From: Pseudonocardia ammonioxydans | Lineage (GTDB): Bacteria; Actinomycetota; Actinomycetes; Mycobacteriales; Pseudonocardiaceae | NCBI RefSeq assembly: GCF_900115005.1 | Contig: NZ_FOUY01000005.1 | Coordinates: 179,547 to 243,546 of the forward strand | Length of the DNA: 64,000 nucleotides | Reading direction: 5' to 3' | Shown: positions 21,470 to 30,209 of the stretch, piece after piece | Layout: every line of letters starts with the position of its first letter | How positions within the stretch are numbered: position 1 is the stretch's first letter | The notes under the pieces: model-generated | Database searches by the model: none | What the model saw: the letters and a program-made list of their open reading frames with translations, nothing else | Told to the model about the DNA's origin: nothing | Made by a program: the position numbers and the translations under genes

Positions 21470-21659
21470 TCCCGGAGCGTAGGCGCCGGAACGGCGAACG
21501 ACGACGACGGCGACGGGGTGCGCGTCCGTTCGGAGTCCTCACGTCACCGTCCGTCACGAAAATCACCGGAATCCGGCCCGCGACACCACCCGAAGAATCC
21601 CCGATCCGGGGAGTAACCGAACGGAAAGTAATAGGGTCCCCCGATGGTGTTGCGGAATT

Positions 21660-21688
21660 TGTGGCCGGGGAATGCGAGCGATAGATTG
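21660..21688 (+). promoter_or_regulatory. conserved promoter of the first small secreted protein
   Basis: TTGTGG (21660-21665), a 17-bp spacer and TAGATT (21683-21688). The same -10, the same spacing and a shared initially transcribed block (CAGTCG-T-CGGGCTCCCC, ending 21713) are found before the paralogue at 23551. Confidence 0.75.
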
Positions 21689-21782
21689 TTGCGCAGTCGG
21701 TACGGGCTCCCCCACTTGTCAACGTGCCGGCAGGCGTGAGACCGGCTTCGGGCGGCCTCTGAGACTCAACAGGAGAAGAACT

Positions 21783-22172
21783 GTGCTGAAGAAGGCTGGA
21801 ATCGTGGTGGCGGCCTCGGCCGCGTCCCTGCTCGCCGTCAGCCCGCTCGCCTTCGCCGGCGACAAGGGCGACGACCACGGCAAGGGCGGGCACCACCACG
21901 GCGCCGAGAACGTCATCGACAAGGACGCCAAGGGCCTGGTCTCCGGCCTGAACGGCAACAACGTCAACGTGCCGATCCAGGCCTGCAACAACAACATCCC
22001 GGTCAACGTGCTGGGTGTGCAGGTCCCGGTCGAGGACGCCTCGGCCCTCAACGGCCTCACCGGCGCCCTGGGCGTGCTGGGCGACGCCAAGGCCAAGTCG
22101 GGCGACTCCGTCACCGACCAGTCCGACAACTGCGCGCAGGAGTCGGGCGCCGGCGACTCGATCGACGACTGA
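21783..22172 (+). CDS. small secreted rodlin/chaplin-like protein A
   Basis: A 129-residue exported protein. The signal peptide MLKKAGIVVAASAASLLAVSPLAFA is cleaved before GDKGDDHGKGGHHHG. The mature part has a His-rich start, an Asn/Val segment VNVPIQACNNNIPVNVLGVQVPVED and a second Cys in SDNCAQES. The Cys-NVxG-PVxD-...-NCxxxS layout recalls rodlins of Streptomyces aerial hyphae, but this is weak resemblance, not proof. GTG 21783 follows AGGAGAA. The 5' leader is about 85-90 nt. A strong terminator follows. Paralogue at 23551. Confidence 0.65.
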   Translation: MLKKAGIVVAASAASLLAVSPLAFAGDKGDDHGKGGHHHGAENVIDKDAKGLVSGLNGNNVNVPIQACNNNIPVNVLGVQVPVEDASALNGLTGALGVLGDAKAKSGDSVTDQSDNCAQESGAGDSIDD

Positions 22173-22189
22173 TCTCGATCGGATCACCG

Positions 22190-22223
22190 AAAAGCCCCGG
22201 GGCGTTTCGCCCCGGGGCTTTTT
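22190..22223 (+). terminator. rho-independent terminator after secreted protein A
   Basis: A 15-bp GC-rich stem (22190-22204 with 22208-22222), loop TTT, ending in a five-T tract. One of the few classic T-tailed terminators here. Confidence 0.9.
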
Positions 22224-22225
22224 CG

Positions 22226-23421
22226 CGCGCGCACCCGGGCTCCCGCACAAGCCTTGCCGAACTTTCCGCTTCGTACCGCGCGTGAGCATCGACGCCATGT
22301 CGTCTCCACGCCTCACCCAACCGGGATCACGCCTCGCGCAGTGACCGTTCCCGGCCCGAACTTTCGTCGCCCTGCGTGACGGACTCGGCTACCACCTCCT
22401 CGATCGCGTGAGCCCGGCGCGATCCGGTGACGACGCCGCCCCGGTCCTCGGGGCACGGTCCGCGACGGCGCACCGCCCGCACCGGGCGCGCCTCCCTCGA
22501 GCACCTGTTCCGACCGCCACTTCACGGACCGGGCCGTCGAGCTCCACGCGGGGAACCAGCGAGAGGAAGGCCGAGCGACCGGCTCGGCTCGACCGGCAGA
22601 CCGGGCCGTACCCGCCTCCCCGTGTCGCCCCGCGAAGGAGCCGGGCAGGAACGGGCACGTCGTCCGGCCCCCGGTCCCCGCGGCAACGGGCGCATGACCA
22701 CGAGCACACGAGCGCCGGCACACCCCTGCGCGGGCTCAGCCCGGAGCGGGCCGGGCCCGTCCGCGGTCGCGGCATCCGGCCCAGGCCGAGCGCGACCGGG
22801 ACCCCCCACGGCGACGGCCACGGCGCGGCGACCGCCCCGGCCGAGGGCTCCCGGCGGCAACCTCGCCCCGGGCACCCGATCCACCCGGCACTACCGCGCA
22901 CGGCACCGCCGGACGTGGCACTGCCGGACGCGGTGCTGCCGGACGCGGCACCGCCGGGCGTGCCACTGCCGGACAGGGCACTACCGGGCACGGCGCCGCC
23001 CGCCGAACGTGGCGCTACCGGACGTGGCGCCGCCGGGCGCGGCACCACCGGAGCGGCACCGCCGGCGCGGCGGTGCCCAACGGGGCACCGCCGGACGCAG
23101 CACCACCGGAGCGCACCGGGCATCGCACCGAGCCCCGTCCCCGACCCGGCCGGACTCGACGCTCCCGCCCCGCATCTCCGATGCCGGGCCGGAACCACCA
23201 CCTGCGGCCGGCACCGGCCCGGCCTCGCCCCGGCCGATGAGCCGCGCGCGGCCCCGGCGCAAGGCTCGCCCGACTGCACCGAACGGCCCTGGAGACCGTC
23301 GGTCGTTCAGCTCCTGCCAGACACGCCCGGACGCCACGCCGAGCGATCGCGCTCTGCCGCCACAGATTCCCTGGTACACGAACGGATCGGGGATCCACGC
23401 AGAAAAATACGTAGGGTCAGA
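22226..23421. other. gene-free stretch between the two secreted-protein genes
   Basis: About 1.2 kb in which every long frame on both strands is basic or Pro/Gly/Ser low-complexity, with no recognisable domain and no ribosome site at a sensible start. A frame from 22408 runs into the downstream secreted-protein gene but passes through its promoter, so it is taken as chance. The middle holds a 15-bp minisatellite. Confidence 0.6.
22886..23112. repeat. 15-bp minisatellite, about 14 copies
   Basis: Imperfect head-to-tail copies of a unit near GGCACYGCCGGACGY. Most copies are exactly 15 bp; one is 19 and a few are 14, so reading frame is not strictly maintained. On the plus strand it would encode A-L-P-D-A-like pentapeptides, on the minus strand G-S-A-T-S-like ones. 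Confidence 0.8.
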
Positions 23422-23450
23422 TTGTCCGCTCCACAAGCGTCCGTTAGATT
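23422..23450 (+). promoter_or_regulatory. conserved promoter of the second small secreted protein
   Basis: TTGTCC (23422-23427), a 17-bp spacer and TAGATT (23445-23450), followed by CAGTCGATGCGGGCTCCCC (23457-23475). It matches the paralogue's promoter in -35, spacing, -10 and early leader, while the spacers are unrelated. Confidence 0.75.
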
Positions 23451-23550
23451 GACGCCCAGTCGATGCGGGCTCCCCGGTTCGAGCGTCGACAAGTACCGAG
23501 AGTGCGCACGGATACGGGTGCGCGTTCTCCGACTCGACAGGAGACGGACT

Positions 23551-23985
23551 GTGCTGAAGAAGGCTGGAATCATCGCGGCGGCCGGCGCCGCTTCGCTCGT
23601 CGCGATGAGCCCGCTGGCGTTCGCCGGCGAGGGCGACACCTACAAGGCGAACGAGAGCTTCAACCCGTCCAAGACCACCGGCAGCTACAACAAGGGCCAG
23701 GCCGTCGAGGACTCGGAGGGCACCGCGCAGAAGAACAGCGCGGGCCTGGTCAACCTCTCGAACAACAACCTGAACTTCTCCCCGCAGACCTGCGGGACGG
23801 CGTTCAACGGCAACAGCCTGGTCCAGGGCGCCCTGGGCGGCCTGATGTCCGAGGCCGAGAACGAGTCCGGCGTCAACTCGGACAACGGGGTCAACTGCAC
23901 CAACGCCCCGGAGAACGGCGACAGCGCCGACATCGACACCGAGGACGGCGGCAAGCACCACGGCGGCGACAAGGGCACCAAGTAA
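23551..23985 (+). CDS. small secreted rodlin/chaplin-like protein B
   Basis: A 144-residue exported paralogue of the 21783 product. The signal peptide MLKKAGIIAAAGAASLVAMSPLAFA is nearly identical. The mature chain begins GEGDTYKANESF, is Asn/Ser-rich, has two cysteines (SPQTCGTAFNG, GVNCTNAPE) and ends in a charged His/Lys tail (KHHGGDKGTK). The ribosome site and first 20 bp of coding sequence are almost the same as in the paralogue, while the mature parts diverge strongly. It could be a surface-coat or matrix protein. The GTG start is fixed by the AGGAG and the shared signal peptide. Confidence 0.65.
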   Translation: MLKKAGIIAAAGAASLVAMSPLAFAGEGDTYKANESFNPSKTTGSYNKGQAVEDSEGTAQKNSAGLVNLSNNNLNFSPQTCGTAFNGNSLVQGALGGLMSEAENESGVNSDNGVNCTNAPENGDSADIDTEDGGKHHGGDKGTK

Positions 23986-24008
23986 GCAGCCCGCGTCTCA
24001 CGCACGCG

Positions 24009-24038
24009 ACGGCCCCGGGGGTTCGCCCCCGGGGCCGT
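24009..24038 (+). terminator. hairpin after secreted protein B
   Basis: A 13-bp perfect stem (24009-24021 with 24026-24038) closed by a TTCG tetraloop, between this gene and the convergent isoprenyl transferase gene. Little T-tract. Confidence 0.85.
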
Positions 24039-24119
24039 TGCCATTCTCCGGCACTGCACACTCGCCCGGAGAAATCGCAATAACGAGCGAGCGCGCCGGA
24101 GGTTACGGTCGAATTCGGA

Positions 24120-24890
24120 TCAGCCGCCGAAACGGCGGTGCCGGGCGGCGAAGTCGCGTAGCGCGCGGAGGAAATCGACCCGGCGGAACTCCGGCCAGTA
24201 GGCCTCGCAGAACCAGAACTCCGAATGCGCCGACTGCCAGAGCAGGAAGCCGGACAACCGCTGCTCCCCACTCGTCCGGATGACGAGGTCCGGGTCGGGC
24301 TGACCGGACGTGTACAGGTGCTCCGCGATGCTGTCGACGTCGAGGGTCTCGGCGATCTCCTCGATGGACCGGCCGGCCTCGGCCTGGCTCAGCAGCAGCT
24401 TCCGCACCGCGTCCGCGATCTCCTGCCGGCCGCCGTACCCGACGGCGACGTTCAGCTGCAGCCCACCGCGATCACTGGTCCGTGCCACCGCGGCCGCGAG
24501 CCGCTCGGCCAGCGACCGGGGCAGCAGCTCCATCGCCCCGACCACGCGCAGCCGCCACGGGGTGTCCGGGCCGGACAGGTCGTCGACCACCCCACCGATG
24601 ATCTCCAGCAGGGCCGTGAGCTCGTCCGGGGAACGGGTACCCAGGTTGTCGGTGGACAGCAGGAACACCGTCACGACCTCGACTCCGGCCTCGGAGCACC
24701 AGCCCAGCATCTCGGCGATCTTCGCCGCGCCGGCCCGGTGCCCCTCGGCCGGATCCTCGAGCCCGGCCTCGCGTGCCCAGCGGCGGTTGCCGTCGAGGAT
24801 CAGCGCCACGTGCTTGGGGCTCTCGGCCCCGTCGATCTGGCGCAGGATCCTGCGTTCGTACACCGTGTAGAGCAGGTCTCGGACGGCCAC
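24120..24890 (-). CDS. short-chain (Z)-isoprenyl diphosphate synthase (UppS family)
   Basis: A 256-residue cis-prenyltransferase. Conserved segments are HVALILDGNRRWAREAG (catalytic Asp and Arg), GHRAGAAKIAEML, VTVFLLSTDNL, NVAVGYGGRQEI, PDPDLVIRTSGEQRLSGFLLWQ and SEFWFCEAYWPEF. Its position beside hemolysin III matches Mtb Rv1086, the (2Z,6E)-farnesyl diphosphate synthase feeding decaprenyl phosphate. Chain length cannot be read from sequence by eye, so an undecaprenyl-type product is possible. The start is GTG 24890. Confidence 0.88.
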   Translation of the reverse strand: MAVRDLLYTVYERRILRQIDGAESPKHVALILDGNRRWAREAGLEDPAEGHRAGAAKIAEMLGWCSEAGVEVVTVFLLSTDNLGTRSPDELTALLEIIGGVVDDLSGPDTPWRLRVVGAMELLPRSLAERLAAAVARTSDRGGLQLNVAVGYGGRQEIADAVRKLLLSQAEAGRSIEEIAETLDVDSIAEHLYTSGQPDPDLVIRTSGEQRLSGFLLWQSAHSEFWFCEAYWPEFRRVDFLRALRDFAARHRRFGG

Positions 24891-24977
24891 ACTCGGAGCC
24901 TAGTGCCCACCCCGATGACGTGTGGCGTTCGTCCGGGCCACGGGCACGAGTACCGCGTCGCGACGTAACGTCGGGTC

Positions 24978-25649
24978 GTGTCCGCACCGAGCACCACGTT
25001 CCCCGCACCGGTCAAGCCCCGGATGCGCGGTTGGCTGCATCTGTGGAGCCTCGTCGCGTCCGTCTTCGCCTGCGCTGCGCTGATCAGCGTCGCCGGCGCC
25101 CTCGTCGGCGGGGCCGCGGCCATCGCGGCCGCCGTCTACGCGCTGACGACGTTCGGCCTGTTCGGGATCAGCGCGCTCTACCACCGCCACACCTGGGCCG
25201 ACCCCCGCCGGCGCCGCCTGATGAAGCGGCTCGACCACTCGATGATCTTCCTGTTCATCGCGGGCACCTACACGCCGGTGTCGGCGCTGGCCCTGCCCGC
25301 CGGGACCGCGACCTGGGTCCTCGCCGTGGTCTGGGGCGGGGCGCTGGCCGGGGTGGCGCTCAAGCTCGCCTGGCCGACCGCCCCGGCCTGGGTCGGCGTC
25401 CCGATCTACGTGGCGCTCGGGTGGGTCGCGGTGTTCGTGCTGCCGGGCCTGCTCCACGGCGGTGGCGTCGCCGCGCTCGTCCTGCTGCTCGTCGGCGGAG
25501 CGCTCTACACCGCCGGCGCGGTCGTCTACGCGCTGCGCCGCCCGGACCCGTGGCCTGCGACGTTCGGCTACCACGAGATCTTCCACGCCGCGACGGTGCT
25601 GGCGTGGGCGTGCCACCACGTCGCGATCTGGCTCGTCCTGCTCCGCTGA
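24978..25649 (+). CDS. hemolysin III family (PAQR superfamily) membrane protein
   Basis: A 223-residue seven-helix membrane protein. Hallmarks are GISALYHRHTWADPRRRRLMKRLDHSMIFLFIAGTYTP (Ser/His and Asp/His metal ligands) and the C-terminal GYHEIFHAATVLAWACHHVAIW with the HxxxH pair. PAQR proteins are thought to be metal-dependent amide hydrolases or membrane sensors; hemolysis is a historical name. TAACGT (24966-24971) ends 6 nt before the GTG, suggesting a leaderless mRNA. Divergent from the isoprenyl synthase, as in Rv1085c-Rv1086. Confidence 0.9.
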   Translation: MSAPSTTFPAPVKPRMRGWLHLWSLVASVFACAALISVAGALVGGAAAIAAAVYALTTFGLFGISALYHRHTWADPRRRRLMKRLDHSMIFLFIAGTYTPVSALALPAGTATWVLAVVWGGALAGVALKLAWPTAPAWVGVPIYVALGWVAVFVLPGLLHGGGVAALVLLLVGGALYTAGAVVYALRRPDPWPATFGYHEIFHAATVLAWACHHVAIWLVLLR

Positions 25650-25682
25650 GCAGAGCGTGAGTGGAGCGTGCGGAGCGGGCCG

Positions 25683-26258
25683 CTAATCGCTCGCCGGGCC
25701 CCGGGCCCGCAGCTCGTCCACCCGCGACATCGCCTCCCGCAGCTCGCCCAGCCACTCGTCGGCGTGCCGGCCGACGAGGCGCACCGACCAGCTCAGCGCG
25801 TCCGAGCGTGACCGCGCCACACCGGCGTCGACCAGGGTGTCCAGCACGATCCGCTCGGGCTGGCGCAGCCGGGTCATCACCGGCACCGACGCCGTCGTGA
25901 ACAGTTCCCGGGTCCCGCCCAGGCGTACCCCCCAGGCCACCTTGCGCTGGTAGCGCGCCTCGGCCTGGCGGGCGATCCGGATCCGCTGCTCGCGGGTGTC
26001 CTCCCGGAACCGGGCGATCCGGCCGGCCTCCGCCGCCGCGGCATCGTCCCGGTCGGGTCCGTTTCCGGTGTCGGTGCCCGAGCCTGCCGTCTCGAGTGCC
26101 GGCAGCTCCCCCACGACGACGATCTCGTCCCGGTCGCAGGTGACCTCCGGCGCCCCGGTGAACCAGCCGTCCGGGAGCCGCCCGGAGAACCACGCGGCCG
26201 CGTCGTCCGCCGGAGGCAGGTCGGCCTGTTGCCGCCCGCCCCGTCCTCGTCCTGTCAT
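25683..26258 (-). CDS. ribbon-helix-helix-type putative regulator
   Basis: A protein of about 191 residues. The N-terminus has a conserved-looking DDAAAWFSGRLPDGWFTGAPEVTCDRDEIVVVGEL, a charged middle helix (RIARFREDTREQRIRIARQAEARYQRKVAWGV), and a C-terminal segment of ribbon-helix-helix form: strand SVPVMTRLR, helix QPERIVLDTLVDAGV, turn ARSRSDAL, helix SWSVRLVGRHADEWL. The LVDAGxxxSRSxAL core is typical of RHH repressors. Three in-frame starts (26264 GTG, 26261 and 26258 ATG) exist; 26258 gives the best 7-nt spacing to GGAGG. Tandem 8-bp repeats precede it. Confidence 0.55.
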   Translation of the reverse strand: MTGRGRGGRQQADLPPADDAAAWFSGRLPDGWFTGAPEVTCDRDEIVVVGELPALETAGSGTDTGNGPDRDDAAAAEAGRIARFREDTREQRIRIARQAEARYQRKVAWGVRLGGTRELFTTASVPVMTRLRQPERIVLDTLVDAGVARSRSDALSWSVRLVGRHADEWLGELREAMSRVDELRARGPASD

Positions 26259-26282
26259 CATCACACCTCCGTGGTGAGCGTG

Positions 26283-26306
26283 ATTACAGGATTACACAGT
26301 TACAGG
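26283..26306. promoter_or_regulatory. three abutting 8-bp direct repeats (candidate RHH operator)
   Basis: ATTACAGG, ATTACACA and GTTACAGG in perfect 8-bp phase. They fill the 48-bp gap between the stop of the DUF255 gene and the ribosome site of the RHH-type gene, both on the minus strand. The core TTACA is invariant and unusually AT-rich for this genome. Confidence 0.6.
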
Positions 26307-28322
26307 TCACCGCGCGAGGAGTTCGCCGAGGTCGTCGGGACCGGTCACCGGCACCTCGCAGACGTACCCGCGGCAGACGTAGGCCGCCGGTGTGCCCCCG
26401 ACGGTGCCGCGGCCGGCCAGCAGCGGGACCCCGGCCGCGTCCGGCTCCCCGGCGACGACGACGGCCCCGCCCGGGGCGCCGTACCGCGCCCGCTCGGTCA
26501 GCGGCCCACCGTCCGGCTCACCCACCACCGCGATCTGCAGCGGGCCGGCGACCGCGGCCTCGGCCACGGTCAGCCAGTGGCCCAGGAACCGCGGCACCCG
26601 CGGGACCAGGGTGCCGACGGTCCGCAACGCCTGCTCCGCGACGTCGCGGTAGTGCCCCGAGCGCTCCGGCGGAGCCAGCACCGACGCTGTCACCAGGGCC
26701 TCGGCCAGCGCCGACGACCCGCACGGGTAGGCGTTGTCGGTCAGCTCCCGCGGCCGGTGCGGCAGCAACGCCGCGTCGGTGGCGTCGGCGGCGGTGTCGG
26801 TGTAGGCGCCCGGCCGCCCCGGGGCGGCGAACCGGTCCAGGGTGCTGTCGAGCAGCTCCAGCGCCGCCCTCAACCGGTCCGGGTCCCCGGTGACCTGGTG
26901 CAGCACGAGCAACGCGGTCACGAGCAGGGCGTGGTCGGCCAGCACGGCCTCGGCGGCACCGGCCACGCCGTCCCGCGACGAGCGGCGCAACCGGCCGTCG
27001 ACGACGTGGGTGTCCAGCACCAGGTCGACGATCTCGCCGGCCGCGCGTACCCACTCCGCACGCCCCGCCCCGGCCCCGGCCTCGGCCAGCGCGAGGGCGG
27101 CGAGCGCGTTCCACTCCGTCACGACCTTGTCGTCGCGCGCGGGCTGCGGGCGCCGGTCACGCGCGGCGAGCAGTGCCGCCCGCACCCGCTCCCACCAGGC
27201 CGGATCGTCGGGATCGTGCGGGAGCTGCAGCGTGGAGGCGCCGGCCTCGGCCGTGCCCGTGCCGGTGACCTGCAGCAGCGCGGCGGCGCGGTCGCCGTCC
27301 TCGGCACCGAGGACCTCCCGCAGCTGCGCCGGCGTCCAGACGTAGGTGAGGCCCTCGATCCCGTCGGTGTCCGCGTCGAGTGCGGAGGCCAGGCCGCCCT
27401 CGGGGGTACGCAGGTCGCGGAGCAGGAACTCCGCGGTGGACGCGGCGATCCGCTCGCCCGTCGGCGATCCGCGCCGGCCGAGGTGGGCGTAGACCCGCAA
27501 CAGCAGCGCGTTGTCGTGGAGCATCTTCTCGAAGTGCGGCACCACCCAGCCCTCGTCGACCGAGTAGCGGGCGAACCCGCCGGCGAGCTGGTCGTGGATC
27601 CCGCCCCGGGCCATCGCCTCGCAGGTGCCGGCGGCCAGCCGCCACGCCGGTTCCGACCCGGTCCGCTCGTGATGGCGGAGCAGGAACTCACACACCATCG
27701 ACGGCGGGAACTTGGGCGCGTCGCCGAACCCGCCGTGGCGGCGGTCGTACTGCGCGGCGAGCTCCTCCACGACGTCGTCGAGGGTCTGCTCCCCGACCGC
27801 GACCGGCTCGGGGTCCGCGCCGGCCTGTTCGGCCAGCTGCTCGGCGATCTGCCCGGCCGCGATCCGGACCCGGTCACCGTCGGACGCCCAGGCCGACGCG
27901 ACGGCGTCGAGCAGCTGCCGGAACGACGGGAGCCCGTGCCGCGGCTCGGGCGGGAAGTAGGTGCCGCAGTGGAACGGTTCGCCGTCCGGGGTGAGGAAGC
28001 ACGTCATCGGCCAGCCGCCCTGGCCGGTGAGGGCCTGCGTGGCGGCCATGTGGACGGCGTCGACGTCCGGCCGCTCCTCCCGGTCCACCTTGATCGCGAC
28101 GAAGCCCCGGTTGACGACGGCGGCGACGGCCGGGTCGGAGAACGACTCGTGCGCCATCACGTGGCACCAGTGGCACGCCGCGTAGCCGATCGAGAGCAGG
28201 ACCGGGACGTCCCGGCGGCGGGCCTCGGCGAACGCCTCGGCCGACCACGGATACCAGTCGATGGGATTCTCGGCGTGCTGGAGCAGGTAGGGGCTGGTCG
28301 CCGTGGCGAGCCGGTTGGGCAT
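26307..28322 (-). CDS. thioredoxin-domain protein, DUF255 (YyaL/SSP411) family
   Basis: A 671-residue cytosolic protein. The N-terminal thioredoxin-like domain starts [25 protein letters not shown] and contains [17 protein letters not shown] (CxxC-like CHWC), then [16 protein letters not shown]. Residues from about 200 form an (alpha/alpha)6 glycosidase-like barrel ([42 protein letters not shown]). Biochemical function is not settled. Matches Mtb Rv1084 in content and position. Confidence 0.9.
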   Translation of the reverse strand: MPNRLATATSPYLLQHAENPIDWYPWSAEAFAEARRRDVPVLLSIGYAACHWCHVMAHESFSDPAVAAVVNRGFVAIKVDREERPDVDAVHMAATQALTGQGGWPMTCFLTPDGEPFHCGTYFPPEPRHGLPSFRQLLDAVASAWASDGDRVRIAAGQIAEQLAEQAGADPEPVAVGEQTLDDVVEELAAQYDRRHGGFGDAPKFPPSMVCEFLLRHHERTGSEPAWRLAAGTCEAMARGGIHDQLAGGFARYSVDEGWVVPHFEKMLHDNALLLRVYAHLGRRGSPTGERIAASTAEFLLRDLRTPEGGLASALDADTDGIEGLTYVWTPAQLREVLGAEDGDRAAALLQVTGTGTAEAGASTLQLPHDPDDPAWWERVRAALLAARDRRPQPARDDKVVTEWNALAALALAEAGAGAGRAEWVRAAGEIVDLVLDTHVVDGRLRRSSRDGVAGAAEAVLADHALLVTALLVLHQVTGDPDRLRAALELLDSTLDRFAAPGRPGAYTDTAADATDAALLPHRPRELTDNAYPCGSSALAEALVTASVLAPPERSGHYRDVAEQALRTVGTLVPRVPRFLGHWLTVAEAAVAGPLQIAVVGEPDGGPLTERARYGAPGGAVVVAGEPDAAGVPLLAGRGTVGGTPAAYVCRGYVCEVPVTGPDDLGELLAR

Positions 28323-28346
28323 GGCGCCCAGCCTGGCAGACCCGCG

Positions 28347-28715
28347 TCAGGAGCTGCGGGACTCCCGGCCGTCGCCGGCCCCGGCCCGGCCGGTCCCGTC
28401 CCCCGCCTCCGATCCGGGCCCACCGCTCTGCCGGTCCTGCAGCGCGTCACCCTGCGAGGCGTCGTCCGCGGCGGGCGTTCCGGCACCGTCCGATCCGGTG
28501 CTCGGAGCGCCGAACGACTCCGGCAACCGGGTGATCCGCTTGCTCATGTTGCGGATCAGGAAGATCGTCGCGAGCAGCAGCACCAGCACGATCGCCAGGC
28601 CGACCGGCGCGGCGTTGCCGAACTCGGGCAGCTGGCCCGGAGGCGGCTCCCGGTCCTGCATGGGGACGAGCAGGCCCGTCGCGACGTCCCTCGCCGTCAC
28701 CATGTCGACCAGCAC
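28347..28715 (-). CDS. small single-pass membrane protein (Rv1083-like)
   Basis: A 122-residue protein with one helix (GLAIVLVLLLATIFLIRNM) followed by the conserved juxtamembrane SKRITRLPESF and an acidic, Gly/Ser-rich tail. GTG 28715 has GGAGG 8 nt upstream, so it is preferred to the later in-frame ATGs at 28703 and 28661. The position between mca and the DUF255 gene matches Rv1083. Role unknown. Confidence 0.7.
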   Translation of the reverse strand: MLVDMVTARDVATGLLVPMQDREPPPGQLPEFGNAAPVGLAIVLVLLLATIFLIRNMSKRITRLPESFGAPSTGSDGAGTPAADDASQGDALQDRQSGGPGSEAGDGTGRAGAGDGRESRSS

Positions 28716-28791
28716 CGTCGAACGCCTCCGAACTCGCCCCTCGTGTCCCGCGGACCGCCGGGCGGCCCGGACACCAGGCTACCCGCGTGGC

Positions 28792-29730
28792 TCAGCCTGC
28801 CCGGCGCTGCTCCCCGGGCTGCAGCGCCGGCTCGAACGGGATGCCGGTGAACAGGTCGTCCTCCGGGGTCGTCGTCGCGACCAGCGAGTGCACCAGCTCG
28901 TAGTCCTCGGTCGGCCACACCCGCGCCTGTACCTCCAGCGGGGTGAAGAAGAAGCGGCTGGTCGGGTCGATCTGGGTGGCGTGTGCGCGCAACGCGTCGT
29001 CCCGGCGGCCGAACCAGTCCGAGCAGGGCACCTTCGTGGTCACCCGGGTGCCGGGGTCGGGGCGCTCGGACTTCTGCCAGTTCGCCAGCCACTCGGCGTA
29101 CGGGGACTCCTCCCCCGCCTCGAGGAAGGCGTTGTGGAACGCCTCGAGCCGCAGCTTGGAGAAGCCGTGGCCGTAGTACAGCTTGAGCGGCTGCCACGGC
29201 GGCCCGGACTCCGGGAAGCGCGCCGGGTCGCCCGCGGCCTCCCACGCGGCCATCGAGATGACGTGCGTGCGGATGTGGTCCGGGTGCGGGTACCCGCCGT
29301 TCTCGTCGTAGGTCACGATCACGTGCGGGCGGAAGTCCCGGATGACCCGGACCAGCTGCGCGGTCTGCACGTCGACGTCGCCGAGGGCGAAGCAGCCCTG
29401 CGGCAGCGGCGGCTTCGGGTCGCCCTCGGGCAGCCCGGAGTCGACGAACCCGAGCCAGACGTGCTGCACGCCGAGGATCTCCGCCGCGCGCGCCATCTCC
29501 GCGCGCCGGACGTCGGTCAGGTTCTCCAGCACGTCCGGCCGGTCCATCGCCGGGTTGAGGATGCTGCCGCGCTCGCCGCCGGTGCAGGTCACGACCATGA
29601 CCTCGTGGCCTTCGTCGATGTACCGGGCCGTCGTGGCGGCGCCCTTCGACGACTCGTCGTCCGGGTGCGCGTGCACCGTCAGCAGCCGCGGGCGCTCTCC
29701 CTGGGCGAGAACGGGTTCGGTGTGGGTCAT
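28792..29730 (-). CDS. mca: mycothiol S-conjugate amidase
   Basis: Zinc amidase that cleaves mycothiol S-conjugates to release mercapturic acids, a detoxification step confined to mycothiol-making actinobacteria. LmbE-like fold: VHAHPDDES (metal ligands H22 and D25), [13 protein letters not shown], and [15 protein letters not shown] with the third His ligand. The 312 residues and the ending ([17 protein letters not shown]) fit Mca better than MshB. ATG 29730 is chosen by homology; GGAGG lies 11 nt upstream. Confidence 0.93.
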   Translation of the reverse strand: MTHTEPVLAQGERPRLLTVHAHPDDESSKGAATTARYIDEGHEVMVVTCTGGERGSILNPAMDRPDVLENLTDVRRAEMARAAEILGVQHVWLGFVDSGLPEGDPKPPLPQGCFALGDVDVQTAQLVRVIRDFRPHVIVTYDENGGYPHPDHIRTHVISMAAWEAAGDPARFPESGPPWQPLKLYYGHGFSKLRLEAFHNAFLEAGEESPYAEWLANWQKSERPDPGTRVTTKVPCSDWFGRRDDALRAHATQIDPTSRFFFTPLEVQARVWPTEDYELVHSLVATTTPEDDLFTGIPFEPALQPGEQRRAG

Positions 29731-30047
29731 CGGGTCGGGTTCCTCCACGGTCACCGGGCTCGGGTCCCGCGCGTGCCGGGGGGTTCCGGCCCGCACGGAC
29801 GGCGAGGTCGTGCTCGGAACCGATCCTGGCAGAGGGTCCGACAGATCTGCTCCGAGCGTGGTTCCGCGGTCTGCAACACCGCGGGCTGCGCGCCTGTTCC
29901 CGGAGCTGGACGCCCGTACCGGAAGTACTGCGACGAGCGGTCCGCTTCACATCGGAAAGAAATCGCCGGGCCGCGATCACACGCTCTCACCTGGGGAAAC
30001 AGGGGTTCGGGGAACCATCTGCGCGACTCCTCCGTTCACCGAACGGC
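29731..30047. other. intergenic region between mca and greA
   Basis: No convincing gene. The DUF4307 gene that sits here in mycobacteria (Rv1081c) is not present in any frame. The right part leads into the greA promoter. Confidence 0.6.
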
Positions 30048-30077
30048 TGCGATGAACGGCGCGCACCGTGCTAGGGT
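30048..30077 (+). promoter_or_regulatory. candidate greA promoter
   Basis: CTGCGA (30048-30053), an 18-bp spacer and TAGGGT (30072-30077), giving a leader of about 125 nt before greA. Confidence 0.45.
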
Positions 30078-30155
30078 GGCTTCCACACGGCCCGCCAGCG
30101 GGTCGTGTTTTTCCTTACTCGGGGCGTGTTGTCGCAGAACGCCACCCCCGTGTGC

Positions 30156-30196
30156 CCGCCGGCGCAGGGCGTACCGGCGGCGCCACGCCCTGTTTT
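30156..30196 (+). promoter_or_regulatory. greA leader with terminator-like hairpin and competing stem
   Basis: CAGGGCGT (30165-30172) pairs with ACGCCCTG (30185-30192) and is followed by TTTT, directly before the greA ribosome site. CCGCCGG (30156-30162) can instead pair with CCGGCGG (30174-30180); the two pairings interleave and cannot both form as simple stems. This could be an attenuator or a pseudoknot. Confidence 0.4.
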
Positions 30197-30209
30197 CCTG
30201 GAGGAGTTG

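Noticed and set aside
22389..23279. 296-codon minus-strand frame with G-S-A-T-S-like repeats
   Set aside because: Considered as a pentapeptide-repeat or surface protein, but the repeat phase is broken by 14- and 19-bp units, there is no ribosome site, and two other frames are equally open.
22408..23550. N-terminal extension of secreted protein B
   Set aside because: The frame is open upstream, but it crosses the conserved promoter and leader; the signal peptide at 23551 must be N-terminal.
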